Shown here: piece after piece, positions 1 through 11,079 of the stretch
Numbering within the stretch: the first letter of the stretch is position 1
Layout of the letters: each line of letters opens with the position of its first letter
NCBI RefSeq assembly: GCF_023065955.2
Contig: NW_026622952.1
Location: forward strand, 34,483,813-34,547,812
Origin: Ursus arctos
Taxonomy: Eukaryota; Chordata; Mammalia; Carnivora; Ursidae
Direction of reading: 5' to 3'
DNA: 64,000 nucleotides
Position numbers and translations under genes: made by a program
The notes under the pieces: model-generated
Told to the model about the DNA's origin: nothing
The model's database searches: none
Seen by the model: the letters and a program-made list of their open reading frames with translations, nothing else

Positions 1-75
1 CTTTATAACAAATGGTGTTGGGACAACCAATTATCTATATGGAAACCAAAATAAACTCGACCTTTACCTCATGCC
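1..75 (+). mobile_element. L1 ORF2 fragment, sense
   Basis: The first bases read like the region of LINE-1 ORF2 encoding the NKWCWENW-type motif, badly decayed and cut by the window edge. It probably belongs with the L1 remnant at 1,120-2,000. It has no coding capacity. Confidence 0.45.
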
Positions 76-131
76 ACACACACAAATTCCTGTTATTATA
101 CTCCCCACCACCACCAAAATCACGTGCTGAA

Positions 132-243
132 GGTTTAACGCTCAATACTTTCAAATGTGACTGTATTTGCAGGTAGGATCTTTAAAGAAATAATGAAATA
201 GAAATGAGATCATTAGGGTAGGTCTTATCTCAATATGACTGGT
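132..243 (+). mobile_element. MLT1-type LTR fragment, 5' piece
   Basis: The stretch resembles the MLT1 (ERVL-MaLR) LTR segment with a GTGACTGTATTTG-like block followed by a CATTAGGGTAGG-like block. It is split by the Can-SINE at 244-456. The match is from memory of the family consensus and the copy is old. Confidence 0.4.
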
Positions 244-456
244 GGGGTTTGTTTTTTTTTTTAGGATTTATTTATTTATTTGAGAGCGAGCACGCGTGCG
301 AGTTGGGGGTGAGGGGCAGAGGGAGAGAGAATCTTCAAGCAGACTCCTCACTGAGCACAGAGCCTGACACAGGGCCCCAACCCACGACCCTGAGATCAGG
401 ACCTGAGCCGAAACCAAGAGTCGGACCCTTAACTGACTGAGCCACCCAGGCGCCCC
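244..456 (-). mobile_element. Can-SINE (tRNA-derived), antisense
   Basis: Read on the minus strand this starts GGGGCGCCTGGGTGGC and ends in an A-rich AATAAATAAATCC tail, seen here as poly-T at 249-262. ATGACTGGT occurs at 235-243 and 457-465 as a target-site duplication. Confidence 0.93.
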
Positions 457-465
457 ATGACTGGT

Positions 466-659
466 CTTTTCATGAGAAGGTAGGACTAGTCAACTACACT
501 TCAATAATAAAAACTTAAAAAAATATATCCATACGTGCCCCCAAATATGTTAATTACCATGAAATGTATTATATTAAAATTAGAAACTGCCTAAATTTCA
601 TTTAATATGGGATTATGGAAAATAAACTTTACAATCTATTCAAATAAATAAATTAAATG
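466..659. other. AT-rich unassigned stretch
   Basis: AT-rich sequence with AATAAATAAATTAAA near 643. It may be an L1 3' remnant inserted into the MLT1 LTR, but I cannot assign it. No coding frame is convincing. Confidence 0.3.
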
Positions 660-915
660 GGAACTGGCAGGAAAAACCCTACAATTCTGAAAGAAGAAGA
701 AGAGGTTAGGACACAGACACACAGAAAAGATGATGTGAGTACGCGGGGAGGAGAAGACCATCTGCAGGCCAAGGACAGAGGCCTCAGGAGGAACCAACCA
801 GGCCGACACCTGGCTCTTGGCCTTCAGGCCTCCACAACGGTGAGAACGTAGATTTCTGTTATTTAAGCCCCTCAGTCTGTAGTGCTTTGCTACGGCAGTT
901 CTAGCAAACGAATAA
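660..915 (+). mobile_element. MLT1-type LTR fragment, 3' piece
   Basis: It contains the characteristic order GGACACAGACACACAG, a GCCTCCACAACGGTGAGA-like block, then TTTCTGTTATTTAAGCCCC and CAGTCTGTAGTGCTTTGCTA. This is the 3' half of an MLT1 (MaLR) LTR in sense orientation. The minus-strand open frame overlapping it (636-1,112) has no coding character. Confidence 0.65.
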
Positions 916-1119
916 ATATCCCTAAAAAAAATCTCAATCACTGAAGTCTCATCACAAATAAACAGGCTCAAATGACTAGTTCCAGTTCTACCAAAATAGT
1001 CATGGAATAGATGATTTCCATCTCTTCCAGAGAACAGAAAAAGAGAGTGTGAGTAGAGCCTGCAGAGATATGAAAATTTTGAACAAAATATAAGCAAATC
1101 AAATGCAGCCATGTATTAA

Positions 1120-1543
1120 ATCCTTGTTGGGCTGATCCTAAGAATTCAAGGCCAATTGATGTAATTCATCCGTAATAATAAATCTTCAAAGGAGAAAATT
1201 AAAATAATGCAGAAAAATCATTTGATGACATTCAGTGTCCATTCATAATAAAAATTCAGGGAGTCAAAAATAAAGAACAACTTTCTTAACCTCTATAAAA
1301 GACAATCTCCAGACAAAAATCTTAGAAAACATCATATGTTGGGGACACCTGGGTGGCTCAGTCATTAAGCATCTGCCTTCCACTCAGGGCGTGATCCCAG
1401 AGTCCTGGGATCGAGCCCCACATTGGCCTCTCTGCTCTTCTGGGAGCCTGCTTCTTCCTCTCCCACTCCCCCTGCTTGTGTTCCCTCTCTCGCTGGCTGT
1501 CTCTATCTCTGTCAAATAAATAAAATCTTAAAAGAAGGAAGGA

Positions 1544-1599
<56 letters not shown>

Positions 1600-2000
1600 A
1601 AAAGAAAACATCATATGTTATTATGAAACGCTGAAAATATTCTCTGGAAGATCAGAAATAGCATTCTTTCTCTTTAAGATTATTTTAAAGGCCTAGCCAT
1701 GCAGTAAGAAAAGCAAAAAACAGGAAAATATAGAAGAACTGGTCAGAAAGAAAGAAAATGGTCATCACTTGCGAGATGATACAACTCTCCACATAGAAAA
1801 CTCCAAGCGATCTGAAGATAAATCGTCATAATTAATTAAAGTACGTAGCATATTTGCTGGATACCCTTGATCTACAAAAGCCAATATACACTGGTGACAA
1901 TCAGTTAAGATACCATTCACAATAGTAACAAAAATATAACGTACCTGAGGAGAAATCTAACAAGGGATGTGCAAGCCCTTTAGAGGCTACATTTTAAAAG
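1120..2000 (+). mobile_element. Decayed L1 ORF2 fragment, sense, split by a SINE
   Basis: Sequence on both sides of the Can-SINE at 1,341-1,602 follows the order of L1 ORF2 downstream of the reverse-transcriptase core: blocks resembling AAAGGAGAAAA, CATTTGATGACATTC, TTCTTAACCT, then CAATATACACTGG and AGATACCATTCACAATAG. Many stops and indels make it non-coding. Confidence 0.6.
1341..1602 (+). mobile_element. Can-SINE with expanded AAAG tail
   Basis: Begins GGGGACACCTGGGTGGCTC and carries the CTCGCTGGCTGTCTCTATC body. The tail has grown into an (AAAG)n microsatellite at about 1,535-1,600. The 17-bp duplication AGAAAACATCATATGTT at 1,324-1,340 and 1,603-1,619 fixes both ends. Confidence 0.95.
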
Positions 2001-2036
2001 ATCTTTAGGTTAAAATTTGAAGCTTAAGAACTCTTT

Positions 2037-2226
2037 AGTACAGTGGGTTTTACCCTCAGCTGCCTGCTATGTATATATATTAGAATCAAACCTGATATAT
2101 TATATTATATTATATTATATTATATTATATTATTATTAATTATATTAAAACTCCCCATTCTAATGTGTAATGTGTAATGGCATCAGGTGATTCTAATGTG
2201 TAGCCAGGGTTACAAACCATTACTCC
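2037..2226 (+). mobile_element. MER5A-like hAT remnant with internal microsatellite
   Basis: The flanks read like the non-autonomous hAT-Charlie element MER5A (TTAGAATCAAACCTG at the left, GGTGATTCTAATGTGTAG at the right). An (ATATT)n array at about 2,093-2,140 interrupts it. Non-coding. Confidence 0.5.
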
Positions 2227-2333
2227 CGAGGAGAGTAACATGGGCTAGAGGAAGGGCACACGGGACTTCCGAGGTACTAGGAATGTTCTATTTTTTCATT
2301 TGGGTGACAAATTCATTGGAACATTAGTCTTTA

Positions 2334-2539
2334 TTTTATTTTTTTTTAAAGATTTTTTTATTTATTTATTTGACAGAGATAGAGACAGCCAGTGAGAGAG
2401 GGAACACAAGCAGGGGGAGTGGGAGAGGAAGAAGCAGGCTCATAGCGGAGGAGCCTGATGTGGGGCTCGATCCCATAACTCCAGGATCACGCCCTGAGCC
2501 GAAGGCAGACGCTTAACCGCTGTGCCACCCAGGCGCCCC
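2334..2539 (-). mobile_element. Can-SINE, young CACAGCGGTTAAGCG subtype, antisense
   Basis: A full-length antisense copy with intact internal-promoter region. The 16-bp duplication GGAACATTAGTCTTTA is perfect at 2,318-2,333 and 2,540-2,555. Confidence 0.96.
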
Positions 2540-2799
2540 GGAACATTAGTCTTTAAATCATACACATGTGTCTTATACACTTTGTTGTATTTTACGATTC
2601 AGTGTAACACAATTAAATGCCCCCTTAACAGTGGTTGTGCAAGAGTTTTTTTATTTATCATACCATTACCTCCCTAATGCTGTGACACATTAATTTGCTG
2701 GTTTTCTTAATCGTTGCAGAAACTTGAGACTGCTTGAAGTCATACAGCTCACCATATAAAGTGAAGCAACATCAGAAACAAAACACAGATATCCACGTC

Positions 2800-3095
2800 T
2801 ACCATTTTGAACAAATGAACCCATTGCAGAATCAGAGGCCCTGGATGGCACCCAGATCCGTCAGGTTTATAGACGGGAGAACAGTGGTTACCAGGCAATG
2901 GGGGGGTGATAGGATTATGAAAGAAAGGGGGAGTTCCGCTTAATGGGTACGGGTTTCAGTGAAGAAAGACGAGAAAGTTCTGGTGATGGATGGTGGCAAT
3001 GCTTGCAGAAGAACGAGAAAGGACTTACCTGTATCTTTAAAAACGGTTAAAATGATAAACTTTGCGTTATGTATATTCTATCACAATGAAAAAGG
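2800..3095 (+). mobile_element. L1M 3' UTR fragment, sense
   Basis: Contains the old L1 3' UTR order: AACAGTGGTTACCAGG, AAGTTCTGGTGATGGATGG, TTAAAAACGGTTAAAATG, then TATTCTATCACAATGAAAAA. The overlapping plus-strand open frame at 2,959-3,315 starts inside this repeat and is not taken as a gene. Confidence 0.65.
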
Positions 3096-5010
3096 GGCAG
3101 ATTTCTGTTTCAAATTTGAAGTTGGTACAGAGGAAGACATTAGTGAAACAATAAATTATGAGGAAGAACTCACTTCTAAAGAAACAGGAGAGCTCACCAA
3201 ACCCTTAATTGTGTTCTGCTCCCGCTCAAAAGCTCGGAGAGAATTGATGTTGAAGCGTAAAGCGTCCCTTCCACCAAAGTGCTGGAATATTGCGAGGAAA
3301 GCACTGTTATCTTGATCTCTGTACCTGAACAAATCTTCTTCTCATGTTTGTTGTCACACTTTGATGTGTGCCCCCAGGCAGCAAACTCCCTGCGTGGCTG
3401 TGTAAACTTCTCGTCTTGCCCTCGACCTCGGGGGTGACCTGGCGTGTTAGTGACTCCTGGCGGAGGTGAATGATAAGGCCCGGTAATAAAAACAACTGCT
3501 AGATCTTTCCCTCTTATCTACCTCCATCCACTGTGAAGTGGCTCTCCCCCCTCCCTCCTACCAGGTATCAAAAATCCAGATAAAGGGGAAAGAAGTTATC
3601 TGAAGCATTGTGTGCCCCCTGTAAGAAATCCAATTATTTATGGTCACTGGAGACATTTTCTTTTAAGCGTGTTAGTGAGTGACCTAAATGTATGGTTTTC
3701 CTTCAACCGTTAACAGAGCGCTTCCCTTATCTCGCATTTAAAAAATCTTAAATAGTCCTTTCCCTTCTTCAAGATAAAGACAAAAGTTAGTAGAAAACAG
3801 TTGTGCCCTCTCACGAGGCAAAGAAGGCACAGATTGTGGAGCCCTGATCTTGACATTTCGATTTTTTGACTTTTTTTTTTTTAATTGTTCCTAGGACTAT
3901 AGCTGGTATCATTTTTTAAGTGACAACTGAGCAGGACCGTGATCTGAGCAGGCCCGCCTTAAGTTCTGCTCTGCCAAGGAAGTGACCCAAAAGAATTCAG
4001 CCATTAAAACCACTTCCACAGTCTCCTGGAGGAGTGACAAGGGAGACCCCTGAGCTCTCAGGAGTAAAGCTTCAAATCCCACTTTGGTGGAGGAATCTTT
4101 AGGTAGACCTGAAGATGACTTTCATCTTGTGACAAGCTTTCCAGCTACCCCACCCTTGGTGCCAGTCACCCCAGAGCAGTCGGAGGGCTCCACACGGGCC
4201 CTGACCTGGAGGCTCCGTGAACTGGATCGATGTGAGGGTTTGAATCTCTGCCATGGGGAGTGTTCCCACTTCGGGTGTCCCCAAACTGCTTATGGAAAGG
4301 AGGTACGTTCGTCTCCTTGAAGCCCGTTGCCCTTGCCGTGTGGAAATTAATCCACCAGTGAATTCCCGAGGAGGAGCTGAAGAGGGAAAGGTCGGGGTTG
4401 GGGTCTAGCAACAGACTCTTGTCATGGCTTTGGCCTGTGCCTTTCTGGACTTCATGTTCAGAAAGGGTGAGAAAGAGCTGGAGGAGCCGGGGCTCCAGGT
4501 CATTCCAGCATCATGGCCCCAGATCACCAAGCACAACAATGGCGGGGCCCACAGCCGCCTGTGCCTCTCAGGCCTCCTCCCCTTGCTCAGTGTCCTCACC
4601 TTTTTTTTTTTTATCATTATTGCCCCCAGAAGGTGCCTTTTTAGAGAATTTTTTCCTAATTGCCCCCCTTGCCTGAAATTTTAAAAGCACAGGTATACTG
4701 GATATCTCTGTGTCTGTACTGTACGCACATTTGTGATTTATGACGAGAATAAGGTTTCTGCCCCTTCCCAAGAACCAACTTTTGTCCCCTTGGGGGTAAG
4801 ATCACCAGCCTTGAAAATGCATGCCCTCACTCCTTTAGAGAGCCAGTTGCTGTAGAGTGGCCTGAAGACAGAATGTGCTGTGGGGCATCACGCCATGGCC
4901 TGCCTGACAGAGTGGCAAAGAAGCTGACGCCCGTGTGAGACACACCAGGACCTGCCCGCCAGCTCCACCCTTTCCTAGTGGCACCAGCTGACAGAATTTA
5001 GGAAGCCCCC
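3096..5010. other. Intergenic, nothing recognised
   Basis: I see no repeat or gene I can name. Open frames at 4,084-4,684 lie in moderately GC-rich sequence on both strands and overlap each other, with no recognisable domain. The stretch may hold ancient repeats too diverged to recognise by eye. Confidence 0.4.
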
Positions 5011-5014
5011 ATAT

Positions 5015-5112
5015 TCTCTCAAGGCTCAGTATCCTCATCTATAAAAAACAGGGATAATTGCCACCTTCAGGGTTACAGGAAGAATTAAATGGCGAGCTGT
5101 GTGTTATAGCAA
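5015..5112 (+). repeat. MIR fragment, sense
   Basis: Matches the part of the tRNA-derived MIR SINE around CTCAGTATCCTCATCTATAAA followed by GGGATAATTGCCACC. Short and old. Confidence 0.5.
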
Positions 5113-6355
5113 TGAGCACCCCCTTCTCTTTAGTTTCTGTCAAAAATATCATATTCTGGCTTATGGGGGCTATTTTGTGTTCTTTCGTAAGATTTTATTC
5201 TCTTTTCTGCAGATACGCTGGATTGAAAACTAATCTACAAATGAACATACAATGTGTTGGCTGCCACAGCTTGTGTGGAAGTGTTAACTACTCGGAGCCA
5301 GTAAGCCTAATCACACATCAAGGGAAAATAAAAAGTTATACACATACTCACACTTTACAGCTCCCTGAAATTTCTTTGCACTTGAGAAGTGGAGTACACG
5401 TTAATCTCTCCTCCCCCAGTCAGGTTTCACTAGTCTTTACTTAAGGTTTCTCAGTGAGGAGGCCAAACAAAATGGAGTTCCTTCTTTCTGAGGGTAGGCT
5501 CCACTGCGGACACCGCTCAAGAATTTTACGACAAGCAAGACTCTCCGATGAAATTTTCAAAGACGGTGGGCTTTCTCTGGTCTGCCCCACTTATCCTGTA
5601 CTATCCAAAAGTCAGAGTTTTTAAATTGAGCCCATTGGTGGGGATTACATCAAGGATGGGGGTGCTTTGAATGTTCCGTGACGGCAGCGGTAGGGCTTAA
5701 TGGCAGCCTCATTTGGGAAGACAATGAGGCATCTAGAATGACTTCAAATGATGTGTTTCAAGAGATACTAATCCACCAGCAAGTACAAAATGTACTTTAA
5801 TGCGTGCTTAAAACTAAGAAAGTCACAGTTGTTTTAAATAAGTAAATAGATAAAATTAACGGACGTGAAATATCAAAAGCTAACTTGAGTTTCTGGCACC
5901 AGAGTCAATGCTTCCTCCACAGGAGTGGGTGGTGAGTGACAAATAGTCCCGAAATGGATTAACACCAGCCGTCACTACGGGCATCCCTGGGAATGGTGAC
6001 TGGTGAGTCAGAGTTTCCCAAGGAGAAAACCCTGCCCAGGGAGAGAATTCACCATTATGTCCCCCTGCATGTAATAGGGGCACAACAAATACTTATTGGT
6101 TTGTGCTCTCATTTATGCTTTAGAAAACAGATAAGCAGTCTACGGTATATGTAGGTGATGATATGCCGAGGTAACAGATAAATCCTGAAATCTCAGTGAC
6201 TTAGGGTTTAATTAAGGTTCATTTCCAGCTCACATGAAGTCCACTATGGGCCTGGTGACTCTTCCTTATCATTGAGTCAGGTCGCTAAAACTTGCTGGCT
6301 TCCCTCAGTCCACATGGGGCTTCCAGGAACACCGAGGTAAAGCGTAGAAAACTCC
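5113..6355. other. Intergenic, nothing recognised
   Basis: No gene, RNA or repeat I can name. The plus-strand frame 5,058-5,444 shows no domain and runs into the MIR remnant. Confidence 0.4.
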
Positions 6356-6365
6356 CATTCACTCT

Positions 6366-6453
6366 TTAATATATTTTTAAGATTTTATTTATTTATTTGA
6401 GAGAGAGAGAGAGCACAAGCAGGGGGAGCTGCAGGCAGAGGGAGAGGGAGAAG
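6366..6453 (-). mobile_element. 5'-truncated Can-SINE, antisense
   Basis: Only the 3' part of the SINE (A-rich tail, GAGA run, AGCAGGGGGAGC) is present. CATTCACTCTT occurs at 6,356-6,366 and 6,454-6,464, so truncation happened at insertion rather than by later deletion. Confidence 0.88.
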
Positions 6454-6464
6454 CATTCACTCTT

Positions 6465-6705
6465 AAAAGCCTCATCCAGAAGGGACACTCGTCCACTTCA
6501 CTTCTGCCTGGAACTGGTCACCACCTAAGTACAGGGCTGAGTGTGCAGGGGCTCACAGGGAGTGCTGGGTGAGCAAACGCTACCTGCCACACACAAGACT
6601 TCATCAAATCTACCTTTCAACCCGGTCAGGTGATGGCTTCCTCCTCATTATCCTTCCTATTGATTTTTTTTTAACGGGGAGAGAGGCTAACTAGGATTAT
6701 TTATT
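6465..6705. other. Short unassigned spacer
   Basis: No recognisable feature between the two SINEs. Confidence 0.35.
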
Positions 6706-6719
6706 AAAGGACTAGAAAC

Positions 6720-6908
6720 TGGGGCGCCTGGGTGGCTCAGTCGGTTAAGTGTCTGCTTTTGGCTCAGGTCATGATCTCAGGGTCCTGGAATCAAGTCCTG
6801 AATTGGGCTCCCTGCTCAGGAGGCAACCTGCTTCTCCCTCTACCTCTCCCCTGCTTATGCTCTCTCTCAAATAAATAAATAAATAAATAAAATCTTTTAA
6901 AAATATAT
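6720..6908 (+). mobile_element. Can-SINE, CTCAGTCGGTTAAG subtype
   Basis: Full-length sense copy with AAATAAATAAATAAATAA tail. AAAGGACTAGAAAC duplicated at 6,706-6,719 and 6,909-6,922. Confidence 0.95.
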
Positions 6909-6922
6909 AAAGGACTAGAAAC

Positions 6923-7840
6923 CTATTTCCCTCTCGAATGTGTAAGCATAGAGAGGTTTGCACCCTGCCTGCTTTCAAGCAGCAAATCTTCGGCACAGTT
7001 GGCTCGAGCAGTAGGAGCTATGAGTTCAACTGCTGTGTAGTCCACTCCATGCAAGCCACGATTGGAGAAATTTTAAGGATAAGAGGTCAGTTGGTATTGC
7101 TTGATATAATGAATACTCATTAGCCGACAAATTCAGCATCTTATTTACCACTGTCCATTTCCTTCCTCCGAGTACTTCTGGAATCAAATAGGATTTAGTC
7201 TCCCAAGACTGTGTTGCTTCTGGTAAAAGCCAATACCCAAACCCAAGGGTTTATCTGGAACGTCCAGACATCTGGGAAGTCAGATAGTGAAAAATGGGAC
7301 TGTCCCAATTATCGCAGATGGCTGGGAAGCCTGTGGTACCATGGACCATTTTCAGGTATGAGATCAGTCATGATTAAGCCAAGCTGTTTTCTTTTATGAA
7401 CTTTTAATGTTTTTTGGCATACTTGAAAAGTGCAATAAAAATGAAAGAGTACTCATCGATATTAGTGTATCTCTGTAGTCCTACTGTTGCATGGTAATAT
7501 CATTAATTATGGAGGGCTCCCACAGGGCGGTGTGTTTCAAGGGAATGGAAATTGAATACAAAGTCTTTTATTCTTGTTTTCACTCCAACTCAAGTCGTTA
7601 GCTCCCGAGGACTCGTCCCCCTCATCCTCACCCACTCACAGTATTTTGCTGGCAAGCCAAAACGCTGTACCTTCGAGTGAACCCGTGGTCTTTCTTCAGA
7701 TCTCCAAATCCCAGCCAGTGGGCCTCCCTATTTTAGAAGAGGCTTAGTCCAAAATAGCCACTCCGTTCTCCGAGTGCCAGGCAGCCCAGTCGTCTTCTGA
7801 GTCTGACGCACACACACTGAGCCTTTCCCCTCTTAACAGT
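6923..7840. other. Intergenic, nothing recognised
   Basis: No repeat or gene recognised. It leads into the CpG-rich islet that follows. Confidence 0.4.
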
Positions 7841-7859
7841 GGCATTGCTTGACGCTGGG

Positions 7860-8380
7860 CTGCCTCGACGCGCCTGTTATTTCTGACCGTTCGCTTCCAC
7901 ATCCAGAGACGAGACAAGCGGGACAGATAGCTAAGAGGCAGGACCTTCCTCTTCCAAGGGCGTCGACGGCCGCGCAGCTGGGCTCGGTTCCGAGACGCTG
8001 CTGGGTCTTCATCCTCCCGCAGGCGACAAGGCACACGTTGCATCGCCCCGTGCAAGGCCGCCCCTCGCCTGCAGGTGGCAGAGTGCCAGCAGCTACGCGC
8101 GGCCGCCGCGCAACCCGGGGTCCCGCCAACACCTCGCCCACCGCCGGACCCTGAAATTGAAGGAAACGCCCCATCCGAGGAAGTCAAGTGTGTGCCAGGT
8201 GGAGAGGGAGGCAAAAGGGGCAAGAGAAGAGAGTCCAGGGCAAGAGCCCGCCGTGAGAACGAAGCTAAGTGAGACTGATGGAAGCCAAGGGGGGCATTGG
8301 CAGAAAGCAAGCGCGGTGCCCGCCCCTGGGCACGCAGGACCCACGGGGCCGCATCACGGCGCTGCCGAGGTGGGACCTGG
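7860..8380. promoter_or_regulatory. Small CpG-rich islet of unknown role
   Basis: CpG dinucleotides are abundant here compared with the surrounding 10 kb, for example GGGCGTCGACGGCCGCGCAG near 7,958 and CTACGCGCGGCCGCCGCGC near 8,092. Within it CCTGCAGGTGGCAG (8,068-8,081) resembles a CTCF core. Open frames overlap on both strands with no domain, as expected of GC-rich DNA. It could be an orphan CpG island, a distal promoter or exon of an unannotated transcript, or GC-rich unique DNA. Confidence 0.45.
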
Positions 8381-8559
8381 CCTGGGGAGGGGGAGGGTAC
8401 CTACTGATAAAGAAGGCCGCACCACTGAACAATGCCTCCCAGGAAATCCCTCCTTCGGGTTGTGACTCCCAACGGCAGGAGACCTCGGGGCTGGTCATTC
8501 TGCCTTCTCATCGGACTGACCCAGCTAGTTGCATTGGAAGATACTGATTTCACAATAAG

Positions 8560-8790
8560 ATAAAGGAGATGGATGCCTCTTCCTCTGTGAAGCCTCCCCT
8601 GATTTCCCCCTCTCTTAGCCCTCATCCCACTGCATCGTGCTTTCACTTGTCTGCCTCTCCTCCCGGGGAGTCTGTCTTGCTCACTGTTATATTCTCAGTG
8701 CCGCCCACCCACCCCCATGGTGCCTGGAACAGGGTAGGAGATTAACAATTAAATCAATTAACGAATGAATGAAAAGAACAAGTTATTTCA
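8560..8790 (+). repeat. L2 3'-end fragment, sense
   Basis: The order matches the L2 3' end: TGTGAAGCCTCCCCTGA, CACTTGTCTGCCTCTCC, GAGTCTGTCTTGCTCACTG, GGTGCCTGGAACAGGG, then AACGAATGAATGAA. Confidence 0.7.
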
Positions 8791-10005
8791 CATAAAAACA
8801 CAAAGCTGGGCGTGATATTCTTCAACACAGAAGAGAGAGACTGGAGCCCGCTGTGTATGGTTTGTCCCTGCTGAGTGGTAAGTGTATTTGGCCCTCCTGG
8901 ACACCACACCGTGGAGGAAAGCTGTGGTTGGCACATATAGGTCATTCTGTCTCCTTTCATGGCATCTCTGACCACACAGTGTTCTTTACTTAATCCTGCG
9001 AATCCCTGTATTTATGCATTCTTTAAGTCGACACGAATAGTCATTAACCATGACAGAGTTTTTTCAAACCACACATCTATCTCAGGATATTTGTATCGGC
9101 TGGAATGTATCCCTGGGAAGCTGCTAGAATAGCTGCAATAGGTGTAGGGAGCAGCTCTGGGGACCAGAGTTCAGGCCAGAGTGACTTCTGCTGTGACTGC
9201 TGACAGCCAGGTGGTGAAGGACGCAGGTGCTGGGATACCTGGCAGATAAACGAAATTCAATTCAGATAATATTTTTAAAATAGTGGGGTCCTATGGATGA
9301 CAGTATATTGTGACAGAGCCTAGGCACTCTGGGATAACCATCATAGAAACGGGAATCAGCATATGGTCCTCTGATTTCCAAGGATATTTAGAACACTGGT
9401 TTATTCACACCAAGCGAAACCTTCTCTGTGGACAATTTAAGGAGTTTTGTTTCTGGAAATGGAAATCTTAAAACTTTCTTTCATCATTTGATTCATTTTT
9501 CTTTGGTTTTAAGTAATTGACTCAAATTGATCATCTTTAAGAGAAGAAGGATAAGTAAAGAATAATGGTACCACATTGAAGTCTTATCGGCCAGAAACAC
9601 AGGGCAGCGGATCAAGCCAGTCAGACCAGGTTAAGCCCAACAGCTGAGTGACCGAGTCTCCCAAAGACCTGCTTAGCGGCTGGGCTGTTCCAAGTGGCTC
9701 AGACCCTCCCCACCCCCATGTCTGCGCTCTTTGGCCTGCATTCTGTGGGTCTCCACCACAGTTCCTCCACCGAAGATCACAGCCCGGCTATGGTGGGCTG
9801 ACTATGGCCCACAGACATAATTTCTTTGGCTCATTCAGTAGTATTGAAAATTTGCCTTAGGTGCTGACATTTTTAAAACAGGAAGACCTCACATTTTTTA
9901 AAAAAATCTAGAGTTCCATATTCTCTTTAAAAATCAAAGTGGCAACACTGTACAGTCACAGTGAGCTCAAATAGGAGTGACTGACCTTTTAACAACACTG
10001 GTAAT
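8791..10005. other. Intergenic, nothing recognised
   Basis: No feature I can name. The short plus-strand frame 9,648-9,860 has no domain. Confidence 0.4.
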
Positions 10006-10009
10006 GGTA

Positions 10010-10250
10010 ATAGCGGTGATAGCTAATTGCATCACAACAGCATGTCTTATGCGCCATATGCTATCTTAAGTGCCTGGCATATATTGTCATTGAATCCACA
10101 CATCAACACTAGGAGTGGGTACTATAATTATCTCCAATTTCTAAATGAGGAAAACAAGGCCCAGTGAGGTCAAGTAACGTGTCCAAAGTCACACAGCTTT
10201 AAATGGCAGAGGCGAGATTTGAACCAAGCAGGCAGGCTCCAAAGTCTGAA
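10010..10250 (+). repeat. MIR SINE, sense
   Basis: Long MIR copy: AGTGCCTGGCATATATTGTC, AATGAGGAAAACAAGG, CCAAAGTCACACAGCTTTAA, then GCAGGCTCCAAAGTCTG. These are MIR landmarks in the right order. Confidence 0.8.
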
Positions 10251-10374
10251 CAGGGAAGTCCTAATAAAGGTAGTCTCCCAGAAGATGCTGGCCAGGAATG
10301 GACTGTTGTAGGCATATGGATGTCTGGATGTGAAAGTTGTTGCAATTAATGCGTAATGATTAATATTTGTATGG

Positions 10375-10610
10375 GGTCTAGTGTCAGATTGTCTCCATTT
10401 GAATCTGGGCTCTGCCACTTGGGAGAACTTGGGCAACTTGATTATTATTTTTAAGCTTTAGTCTTATCTGTAAAATGGGAAAGTAGTACTGTCCCCATGA
10501 ATTGATTATACTTTACAGAATTGAGGTACTGAAGTTCATATTACAGGTAAGTGCTGACACATAGTAAATGCTTAATTAATGTTCACCATTATTATTATCT
10601 TATCTAGGTA
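10375..10610 (+). repeat. MIRb SINE, sense
   Basis: A second MIR in the same orientation, with TTTGAATCTGGGCTCTGCCA, ATCTGTAAAATGGGAAAG and CACATAGTAAATGCTTAAT in order. Its tail is the (ATT)-rich stretch near 10,590. Confidence 0.8.
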
Positions 10611-10804
10611 GCTTTTATCACTGAGAATTTCATATCTGTTGGATTAAGAACAGTCTTCAGCATGGAGTACCTTCTCCAATTTCTAACATTTTGTAGTTTA
10701 AAAGAAATGGTTATAGACAAAAATAATATGCTCCATGTCTAGAAAATAGTGTTGAAGTTCTATTTAGCTGGAAAGTATTATTATATAAAATAAAACTAAC
10801 TTCT

Positions 10805-11006
10805 TTTAAAAAAAATTTTGTTGTTTATTTATTTGACAGAGAGAGAGAGAAAGTGAGAGAGCACAAGCAGGGGGAGGGGCAGAGGGAGAGGGAGAAGCAG
10901 ACTCTCGCTGAGCAGGGAGCCCGATGCGGGGCTCGATCCCAGGATCTTGGGAACATGACCTGAGCTGAAGGCAGACATTTAGCCAACTGAGCCACGCAGG
11001 CGCCCC
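10805..11006 (-). mobile_element. Can-SINE, antisense
   Basis: Full-length antisense copy ending GCAGGCGCCCC. The flanking AAAATAAAACTAACTTCT (10,787-10,804) is duplicated with one extra A from 11,007. Confidence 0.93.
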
Positions 11007-11079
11007 AAAATAAAAACTAACTTCTAACTTCAGTTCTTTGGGTATTTATTGAGCGTCTGCTAATGCTGTAGTCATTATC

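Noticed and set aside
2959..3315. 118-codon plus-strand frame
   Set aside because: Its first third is L1M 3' UTR sequence and the rest has no domain, intron signal or other support.
7744..8646. Up to 188-codon frames on both strands in the CpG-rich islet
   Set aside because: Several overlapping frames in opposite directions, low-complexity Arg/Pro/Ala content, no domain. Kept only as a CpG-rich feature.
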